This document shows, piece by piece, positions 55,644 through 64,000 of a DNA stretch of 64,000 bases (its first letter is position 1; every line of letters starts with the position of its first letter). The DNA comes from Chamaelirium japonicum (lineage: Eukaryota; Streptophyta; Magnoliopsida; Liliales; Melanthiaceae): contig OX393555.1 of NCBI GenBank assembly GCA_947650365.1, positions 83,085,995 through 83,149,994 on the forward strand, in the 5' to 3' direction. The translations under genes and the position numbers were made by a program. The notes beneath the pieces are model-generated. The model saw nothing but the letters and a program-made list of their open reading frames with translations, did not search any database and had not been told where the DNA came from.

Positions 55644-56871
55644 CGATCCATTCTAATTCAGTCGTACGATCCATTCTAATTCATTCGTACGAATGTATCC
55701 ATTCTAATTCATTCGCACGATCCATTCTAATTCATTCGTACGATCCATTCTAATTCATTCGCACGAATGTATCCATTCTAATGCATTCGTACGATTCATT
55801 CTAATTCATTCGCACGAACCATTCTAATTCATTCGTATGATCCATTCTTATTCATTCATACGTTCCATTCTAATTCATTCGCACGAATGTAACCATTCTA
55901 ATTCATTCGCACGATCCATTTCTTATTCATTCGTACGATCCATTCTAATTCATTCGCACGATCCATTCTAATCCACTCGTACGATCCATTCTAATCCATT
56001 CATACGATCCATTCTAATTTATTCGTACGATCCATTCTAATTCATTCGCTCGAATGTATCCATTCTAATTCATTCGTACGATCCATTCTAATTCGTTCAT
56101 ACGATCCATTATAATTCTTTCATATGATCCATTCTAATTCATTTGTACGATCCATTCTAATTCATTCGCATGATCCATTCTAATTCATGATCCATTCTAA
56201 TTCATTTGTACGATCCATTCTAATTCATTCGCATGATCCATTCTAATTCATTTACACGAATGTAACCATTCTAATTCATTCGTACGATCAATTCTAATTC
56301 ATTCTCACGAATGTAACCTTTCTAATTCATTTGTACGATCCATTCTAATTTATTCGCTCGAATGTATCTATTCTAATTCATTCATATGATCCATTCTAAT
56401 TCATTCATACGATCCATTCTAATTCATTCGTACGATTCATTCTAATTCATTCGCACGATCCATTCTAATTCATTCGTACGATCCATTCTAATTCATTCGC
56501 ACGAATGTATCCATTCTAATTTATTCGTACAATCCATTCTTATTCATTCGCACGATCCATTCTAATTCATTCCTACGATCCATTCTAATTCATTCCTACG
56601 ATCTATTCTAATTCATTCGCTCGAATGTATCCATTCTAATTTATTCGTTCGATCCATTCTAATTCATTCGTACGATCCATTCAAATTCATTCGCATGATC
56701 CATTCTAATTCATTCGTACGATCCATTCTAATTCATTCTCACGAATGTAACCTTTCAAGCTCATTTGTACGATCCATTCTAATTCATTCGCTCGAATGTA
56801 TCCATTCTAATTCATTCGTATGATCCATTCTAATTCATTCGCACAATCCATTCTAATTCAGTCGTATGAAT
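55644..56871 (-). repeat. R block 76
   Basis: Includes a 15-bp reverse unit (CATTCTAATTCATGATC) at about 56190, copied at 61348. It ends at CAGTCGTATGAATGTATC 56859. Confidence 0.87.
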
Positions 56872-57570
56872 GTATCATACGAATGAATTAGAAAGGTTAC
56901 ATTCGTGAGAATGAATTAGAATGGATCGTACGAATGAATTAGAATGGATCGTATGAATGAATAAGAATGGATCGTACGAATGAATTAGAATGGATCGTAC
57001 GAATGAATTAGAATGGATCGTGTGAATGAATTAGAATGGATCGTACGAATGAATTCGAATGGATCGTGCGAATGAATTAGAATGGATCGTACGAATGAAT
57101 TAGAATGGATACATTTGTGTGAATGAATTAGAATGGATCGTACGAATGAATTAGAATGGATCGTACGAATGAATCAGAATGGATCGTATGAATGAATTAG
57201 AATGGATCGTGCGAATGAATTAGAATGGATCGTACGAATGAATTAGAATGGATATATTTGTGCGAATGAGTTAGAATGGATCATACGAATGAATTAGAAT
57301 GGATCGTACGAATGAATTAGAATGGATCATACGAATAAATTAGAATGGATCGTGCGAATGAATTAGAATGGATTGTACGAATGAATTAGAACGGATACAT
57401 TCGAGCGAATGAATTAGAATAGATCGTAGGAATGAATTAGAATGGATCATACGAATGAATTAGAATGGATCGTGCGAATGAATTAGAATGGATTGTACGA
57501 ATGAATTAGAATGGATACATTTGTGCGACTGAATTAGAATGGATAGGAAGAATGAATTAGAATGGATCGT
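56872..57570 (+). repeat. F block 77
   Basis: Offset-5624 copy of F block 71, with GATATATTTG at 57251. It ends at CGTACG 57568-57573. Confidence 0.88.
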
Positions 57571-58980
57571 ACGATTCATTCTAATTCATTCGTATGATCC
57601 ATTCTAATGCATTCGTATGATTCATTCTAATTCATTCGCACGATCCATTATAATTAATTCGTACGATCCATTCTTATTCATTCATACGATCCATTCTAAT
57701 TCATTCGTACGATCCATTCTAATTCATTCGTATGATCCATTCTAATTCATTCGTATGATCCATTCTAACTCATTCGGTGGATCCATTCTAATTCATTCGT
57801 ACGATCCATTCTAATTCATTCCTATGATCCATTCTAATTCATTCGCACGAATGTATCCATTCTAATTCATTTGCACGATCAATTCTAATTCATTCCTATG
57901 ATCCATTCTAATTCATTCGTACGATCCATTCTAATTCATTCGCTCGAATGTTTCCATTCTAATTCATTCGTACGATCCATTCTAATTCGTTCATACGATC
58001 CATTCTAATTCGTTTGTATGAACTATTCTAATTCGTTCGTACGATTCATTCTAATTCATTCTTACGATCCATTCTAAAGCATTCTACGATTCATTCTAAT
58101 TCATTCGCACGATCTATTCTAATTCATTCGTACGATCTATTCTTATTCATTCATACGATCCATTCTAATTCGTTCGCACAATCAATTCTAATTCATTCGT
58201 ATGATCCATTCTAATTCATTCGTATGATCCATTCTAACTCATTCGGTGGATCCATTCTAATTCATTCGTATGATCCATTCTAATTCATTCGTACGATCCA
58301 TTCTAATTTATTCGTACGATCCATTCTTATTCATTCGTACGATCTATTCTAATTCATTCACACGAATGTATCCATTCTAATGCATTCGTACGATTCATTC
58401 TAATTCATTCGCACGATCCATTATAAATCATTCGTACGATCCATTCTTATTCATTCATACGATCAATTCTAATTCATTCGCACAATCCATTCTAATTCAT
58501 TCATACGATCCATTCTAATTCATTCGTATGATCCATTCTAATTCATTCGTACTAATTCATTCGTACGATCCATTCTAATTCATTCGCACGATCCATTCTA
58601 ACTCATTCGTACGATTCATTCTAATTCATTTGTACGATCCATTCTAATTTATTTGCACGAATATACGATCCATTCTAATTCATTCGCACAAATGTATCAA
58701 TTCTAATTCATTCGTACGATCCAGTCTAATTCATTCGTATGATCTATTCTAATTCATTCGCACGAATGTAACCATTCTAATTCATTCGTACGATTCATTC
58801 TAATTCATTCGTATGAGCTATTCTAATTCATTCATACAATCCATTCTAATTCATTCGTACGATCCATTCTAATCCATTCGTACGATCCATTCTAATTCAT
58901 TCGTACGATCCATTCTTATTCATTCTCACAAATGTAACCTTTCTAATTCGTTCGTACGATCCATTCTAATTCATTTCCAC
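57571..58980 (-). repeat. R block 78
   Basis: Copy of R block 72 at offset 5554-5624, including the truncated GTACTAATTC unit at 58550. Confidence 0.88.
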
Positions 58981-59489
58981 AAATGAATTAGAATGGATCG
59001 TACGAATGAATTAGAATGGATTGTACGAATGAATTAGAATAGATCATGCGAATGAATTAGAATGGATCGTGCAAATGAATTAAAATGGATTCATTCGTGC
59101 GAATGAATTAGAATGGATCATAGGAATGAATTAGAATAGTTCGTACGAATAAATTAGAATGGATCGTGCGAATGAATTAGAATGGATCGTACGAATGAAT
59201 TAGAATGGATCCACCGAATGCGTTAGAATGGATCATACGAATAAATTAGAATGGATCGCACGAATGAATTAGAATGGATCGTACGAATGAATTAGAATGG
59301 ATCGTATGAATGAATAAGAATGGATCGTACGAATGAATTAGAATGAATCGTACGAATGCATTAGAATGGATCGTATGAATGAATTAGAATGGATCGCACG
59401 AATGAATTAGAATGGATCGTACGAATGAATTAGAATGAATCGTACGAATGCATTAGAATGGATCGTATGAATGAATTAGAATGAATCGT
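58981..59489 (+). repeat. F block 79
   Basis: Shortened copy of F block 73. It ends at CGTACG 59487-59492. Confidence 0.87.
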
Positions 59490-60615
59490 ACGATCCATTC
59501 TAATTCATTCGTCCGATCCATTCTAATTCATTCACACGAATGTATCCATTCTAATTCATTCGTACAATCCATTCTAATTCATTCGCACGATCCATTCTAA
59601 TTCATTCGTATGATCCATTCTAATTCATTCCTATGATCTATTCTAATTCATTCGCTCGAATGTATCCATTCTAATTCATTCGTACAATCCATTCTAATTC
59701 ATTCGTATGATCCATTCTAATTCATTCGTACGATCCATTCTAATTCATTCGTATGATCCATTCTAACTCATTCGCACAAATGTATCCATTCTAATTCATT
59801 CGCACGATCCATTCTAATTCATTCGCACGATCCATTCTAATTCATTCGTACGATCCATTCTAATTCATTCGTCCGATCCATTCTAATTCATTCGTACGAT
59901 CCGTTCTAATTCATTCGCACAAATGTATCGATTCTAATTCATTCGTACGATCCATTCTAATTCATTCGCACGATCCATTCTAATTCATTCGTACGATCCA
60001 TTCTAATACAATCGCACGATCCATTCTAATTCATTCGTACGATCCATTCTAATTCATTCGTACGATCCATTCTAATTCATTCGTACGATCCATTCCAACT
60101 CATTCGGTCGATCCATTCTAATTCATTCGTACGATCCAATCTAATTCATTCACACGATCCATTCTAATTTGTTGGTACGATCCATTCTAATTCATTCCTA
60201 TGATCCATTCTAATTCATACGTACTAATGTATCCATTCTAATTCATTCGTACGATCCATTCTAATTCATTCGCACGATCCATTCTAATTCATTCGTACAA
60301 ATGTATCCATTCTAATTCATTCGTATGATCCATTCTAATTCATTCGTACGATCCATTCTAATTCATTCGCTCGAATGTATCCATTCTAATTTATTCGTAC
60401 GATTCATTCTAATTCATTCGTATGAGCTATTCTAATTCATTCGTACGATCCATTCTAATTCATTCGTATGATCCTTTGTAATTCATTTATACAATCCATT
60501 CAGATTCATTCGCACAAATGTATCCATTCAAATTTATTCGTACGATCCATTCTAATTAATTCGCACGATCCATTCTAATTCAGTCGTACGAATGTATCCA
60601 TTTTAATTCATTCGT
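59490..60615 (-). repeat. R block 80
   Basis: Copy of R block 74. It ends at CATTCGTACGAATG, CGTACG 60613-60618. Confidence 0.88.
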
Positions 60616-60778
60616 ACGAATGAATTAGAATGGATATATTCGAGGGAATGAATTAGAATGGATCGTACGAATGAATTAGAATGGATCATAGGAATGAATT
60701 AGAATGGATCATGCAAATAAATTATAATGGATACATTCATGCGAATGAATTAGAATGGATCGTAGGAATGAATTAGAA
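60616..60778 (+). repeat. F block 81
   Basis: Copy of F block 75, with the same ATTAGAACGATCC exit. Confidence 0.87.
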
Positions 60779-62030
60779 CGATCCATTCTAATTCATTCGT
60801 ACGATCCATTCTAATTCATTCGTACGATCCATTCTAATTCATTCGTACGAATGTATCCATTCTAATTCATTCGCACGATCCATTCTAATTCATTCGTACG
60901 ATCCATTCTAATTCATTCGCACGAATGTATCCATTCTAATGCATTCGTACGATTCATTTTAATTCATTCGCTCGATCCATTCTAATTCATTCGTACGATC
61001 CATTCTTATTCATTCATATGATCCATTCTAATTCATTCGCACAAATGTAACCATTCTAATTCATTCGCACGATCCATTTCTAATTCATTCGTACGATCCA
61101 TTCTAATTCATTCGCACGATCCATTCTAATCCACTCGTACGATCCATTCTAATCCATTCGTACGATCCATTCTAATTAATTCGTACGATCCATTCTAATT
61201 CATTTGCTCGAATGTATCCATTCTAATTCATTCGTACGATCCAGTCTAATTCGTTCATACGATCCATTATAATTCTTTCATATGATCCACTCTAATTCAT
61301 TTGTACGATTCATTCTAATTCATTCGCATGATCCATTCTAATTCATGATCCATTCTAATTCATTTGTACGATCCATTCTAATTCATTTGCATGATCCATT
61401 CTAATTCATTCACACGAATGTAACCATTATAATTCATTCGTACAATCAATTCTAATTCATTCTCACGAATGTAACCTTTCTAATTCATTTGTACGATCCA
61501 TTCTAATTCATTCGCTCGAATGTATAGATTCTAATTCATTCGTACGATCCATTCTAATTCATTCGTACGATCCATTCTAATTCATTCGTACGATTCATTG
61601 TAATTCATTCGCACGATCCATTCTAATTCATTCGTACGATCCATTCTAATTCATTCGCACGAATGTATCCTTTCTAATTCATTCATACAATCCATTCTTA
61701 TTCATTCGCACGATCCATTCTAATTCATTCGTATGATCCATTCTAATTCATTCCTACGATCTATTCTAATTCATTCGCTCGAATGTATCCATTCTAATTC
61801 ATTCGTTCGATCCATTCTAATTCATTCGTACGATCCATTCAAATTCATTCGCATGATCCATTCTAATTCATTCGTACGATCCATTCTAATTTATTCTCAC
61901 GAATGTAACCTTTCAAACTCATTTGTACGATCCATTCTAATTCATTCGCTCGAATGTATCCATTCTAATTCATTCGTATGATCCATTCTAATTCATTCGC
62001 ACAATCCATTCTAATTCAGTCGTATGAATG
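60779..62030 (-). repeat. R block 82
   Basis: Copy of R block 76, with CAGTCGTATGAATGTATC at 62017. Confidence 0.87.
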
Positions 62031-62748
62031 TATCATACGAATGAATTAGAATGGATCATGCGAATGAATTAAAATGGATCGTACAAATGAATTGGAATGG
62101 ATCGTACGAATGAATTAGAATGGATCGTACGAATGAATTAGAATGGATACATTCGAGCGAATGAATTAGAATGGATCGTACAAATGAATTAGAAAGGTTA
62201 CATTCGTGAGAATGAATTAGAATGGATCGTACGAATGAATTAGAATGGATCATGCGAATGAATTTGAATGGATCGTGCGAATGAATTAGAATGGATCGAA
62301 CGAATGAATTAAAATGGATACATTCGAGCGAATGAATTAGAATAGATCATAGGAATGAATTAGAATGGATCATACGAATGAATTAGAATGGATCGTGCGA
62401 ATGAATTAGAATGGATTGTACGAATGAATTAGAATGGATACATTCGTACGAATGAATTAGAATGGATCGTAAGAATGAATTAGAATTGATCGTAGGAATG
62501 AATTAGAATGGATCATACGAATGAATTAGAATGGATCGTGCGAATGAATTAGAATGGATTGTACGAATGAATTAGAATGGATACATTCGTGCGAATGAAT
62601 TAGAATGGATCGGACGAATGAATTAGAATGGATCGTACGAATGCATTAGAATGGATCGTACGAATGAATTAAAATGGATACATTCGAGCGAATGAATTAG
62701 AATGGATCGTGCGATGAATTAGAATGGATCATACAAATGAATTAGAAT
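62031..62748 (+). repeat. F block 83
   Basis: Contains several CATTCGAGCG 28-bp units. It ends at GAATAGATTCTAATCC near 62748. Confidence 0.86.
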
Positions 62749-62880
62749 AGATTCTAATCCATTCGTACGATCCATTCTAATCTATTCTATTTCATTCACA
62801 CAAATGTATCCATTCTAATTCATTCTCACGAATGTAACCTTTCTAATTCATTTGTATGATCCATTCAAATTCATTAGTAC
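62749..62880 (-). repeat. R block 84
   Basis: About five reverse units with two irregular lengths near 62785. It ends at CATTAGTACGAATG. Confidence 0.85.
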
Positions 62881-63333
62881 GAATGAATAGAATGGATCGT
62901 ACGAATGAATCGTATGAATGAATTAGAATGGATCATACGAATGAATTAGAATGGATCATGCGAATGAATTAGAATAGATCGTACAAATGAATTAGAATGG
63001 ATCGTACGAATAAATTGGAATGGATCGTGCGAATGAATTAGAATGGATCGGTTGAATGAATTAGAATGGATCCACCGAATGAGTTAGAATGGATCATACG
63101 AATGAATTAGAATGGATCGTACGAATGAATTAGAATAGATACATTCGAGCGAATGAATTAGAATGGATCATATGAATGAATAAGAATGGATCGTGCGAAT
63201 AAATTAGAATGGATACATTCGTGCGAATGAATTAGGATGGATCGTAGGAATGAATTAGAATGGATCGTACGAATGAATTAGAATGGATCGTATGAACGAA
63301 TTAGAATGGATCGTACGAATGAATTAGAATCGT
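62881..63333 (+). repeat. F block 85
   Basis: Contains GGATCCACCGAATGAG near 63069. It ends at GAATCGTACGATC, CGTACG 63331-63336. Confidence 0.87.
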
Positions 63334-64000
63334 ACGATCTAATTCATTCGTACGATCCATTCTAATTCATTCGCACGAATGTATCCATTCTAATTCATTC
63401 GCACAATCCATTCTAATCCATTCGTACGATCAATTCTAATCCATTCGTACGATCCATTCTAATTCATTCGTATGATCCATTCTAATTCATTCGTACGATC
63501 CATTCTAATTCTTTCGTACGATCCATTCTAATTCATTCACACGAATGTATCCATTCTAATGCATTCGTACGATCCATTCTAATTCATTTGTACGATCCAT
63601 TCTAATCCATTCGTACGATCCATTCTAATTTATTAGTACGATCCATTCTAATTCATTCGTACGATCCATTCTAATGCATTCGTACGATTCATTCTAATTC
63701 ATTCGCACGATCCATTCTAATTCATTCGTACGATCCATTCTTATTCATTCATACGATCCATTCTAATTCATTCGCACAATCCATTCTAATTCATTCGTAC
63801 GATCCATTCTAATTCATTCGTATGATCCATTTTAATTTATTTGTACGATCCATTCTTATTCATTCGTACGATCCATTCTAATTCATTCGTACGATCCATT
63901 GTAATTCATTCGCTCGAATGGCTCCATTCTTATTCATCGCACAAATGTATCCATTCTAATTCATTCGTACGATCCATTCTAATTCATTCGTACGATCCAT
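63334..64000 (-). repeat. R block 86, cut by window end
   Basis: Reverse units running to the last base, so the array continues beyond the window. Confidence 0.88.

Larger units (their letters stand above)
51004..62035. repeat. 5.1-5.6 kb higher-order duplication
   Basis: 51.0-56.87 kb is repeated at about 56.9-62.03 kb. Offsets are 5624 (51627/57251, 51944/57568), 5158 (54352/59510), 5135 (54961/60096, 55351/60486) and 5158 (56186/61344, 56859/62017). The shift from 5624 to 5158 reflects loss of about 20 units in the F block near 59 kb. Confidence 0.85.
1..64000. repeat. 23-bp satellite array filling the window
   Basis: Every part of the window is made of one 23-bp unit, core GAATGAATTAGAATG plus linker GATCGTAC, or its reverse complement (GTACGATC then CATTCTAATTCATTC). 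Base count of the unit is A9 T6 G6 C2. Linker variants are common: GATCGTGC, GATCGTATG, GATCATAC, GATTGTAC. Core variants are GAATGAGTAAG, GAATGAAATAG and GAAGGAATTAG. A 28-bp unit carries linker GATACATTCGTGC, and a 15-bp unit is GATTGAATTAGAATG. Neither window end is an array end. No unique sequence longer than about 35 bp was seen. I infer nuclear satellite heterochromatin; the species is unknown. Confidence 0.98.
46791..64000. repeat. Distal subfamily domain
   Basis: Private unit variants start here: CATTCCTACG/CGTAGGAATG, GGATCCACCGAATG and its reverse CATTCGGTGGATCC, CATTCGAGCG/CGCTCGAATG, and GAACCATTC. Polarity switches use CGTACG (F to R) or CATTCGTACAAATG-like joins (R to F). The ACATGT and J-GTGC junctions of the proximal part were not seen. 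Large tandem copies of about 2.1-2.2 and 5.1-5.6 kb make up most of it. Confidence 0.75.

Noticed and set aside
3191-62253. Ten open frames of 65-82 codons (for example 3191-3391, 36805-37017, 52440-52637, 61733-61981)
   Set aside because: All read the satellite in the CATTCTAATTCATTC direction and show a 23-residue period built of IHSNSF, RSILIHSYDPF and similar blocks. Three units of 23 bp equal 23 codons. They stop at the regular TAA and extend only where that TAA is mutated. They lie on either strand according to block polarity. No start context, composition change or domain supports a gene.
1-64000. Vertebrate satellite II/III (CATTC pentamer) identity
   Set aside because: The CATTC/GAATG words are similar, but the 23-bp period with a CGTACG linker in each unit and the frequent polarity flips do not fit what I know of that family. 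I give no species.
1-64000. CENP-B box in each unit
   Set aside because: The reverse unit reads ATTCGTACGATCCATTC. It matches the TTCG and the central A of the known box but lacks the required CGGG, so at best it is a half match, probably chance.
1-64000. CRISPR array
   Set aside because: The repeat is 23 bp with no unique spacers. Units are directly adjacent, and orientation changes throughout.
1-64000. Polarity switches as an assembly artefact
   Set aside because: Fold-back chimeric reads can create false inversions, but the same junctions recur with their own mutations and in copies at constant offsets, which random artefacts would not produce. Individual copy numbers may still be wrong.
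1-64000. Transposon or telomere repeat
   Set aside because: No terminal repeats with target duplications, no transposase or reverse transcriptase frame, and no telomere-like hexamer or heptamer run was seen on either strand.

Overview
The whole 64 kb window is one satellite DNA array. I see no gene, RNA gene, transposon, CRISPR array or other single-copy sequence in it. The basic unit is 23 bp: a 15-bp core GAATGAATTAGAATG followed by an 8-bp linker GATCGTAC (about 35% GC, two CpG per unit), or its reverse complement. Roughly 2,700 units fill the window and run off both ends. Unit-length variants are a 28-bp form (linker GATACATTCGTGC) and a 15-bp form (GATTGAATTAGAATG). A long, gene-free tandem array of this kind with higher-order duplications suggests nuclear heterochromatin of a eukaryote (pericentromeric, subtelomeric or a B/sex chromosome). 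The species cannot be told from the sequence. The CATTC/GAATG flavour is only loosely like the pentamer satellites of vertebrates.

The striking property is orientation. The array is not head-to-tail. It is cut into 86 alternating blocks, F (forward unit on the + strand) and R (reverse complement), with 85 polarity switches and block lengths from about 30 bp to 2.5 kb. Most switches use a few recurrent, nearly palindromic junctions. The F-to-R classes are J-GTGC (GGATACATTCGTGCGAATCC or its reverse complement), J-TTCGAA (GAATTCGAATGTATCCTTTC or its reverse complement) and GGATCGTACGATCC. The R-to-F classes are J-ACATGT (cATACATGTACg or its reverse complement) and CATTCGTACGAATG. J-GTGC, J-TTCGAA and J-ACATGT each occur about equally often in both senses, so whole junctions with their arms have themselves been inverted and copied.

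Layout: 1-46.8 kb is the proximal domain, rich in J-ACATGT, J-GTGC and J-TTCGAA junctions and marked by variants such as CATACCGTACG, GTTTGAGTGAATGCG and a 35-bp A6-containing insert. From about 46.8 kb to the end is a second subfamily domain with private variants (CGTAGGAATG, GGATCCACCGAATG, CATTCGAGCG). It switches polarity mainly at CGTACG, and no ACATGT junction was seen there. A 663-bp tandem duplication sits exactly at the border. Segmental copies with constant offsets overlay the monomers: 4,139; 2,638-2,752; 7,493; 3,602; 11,095; about 3,290; 2,968; 1,358-1,404; 663; 2,125-2,194; and 5,135-5,624 bp.

The only open reading frames (65-82 codons) are read-throughs of the repeat with a 23-residue period (3 x 23 bp) and are not genes. 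All positions were read by eye. Block edges are good to about 10 bp, and identities between copies were not computed.
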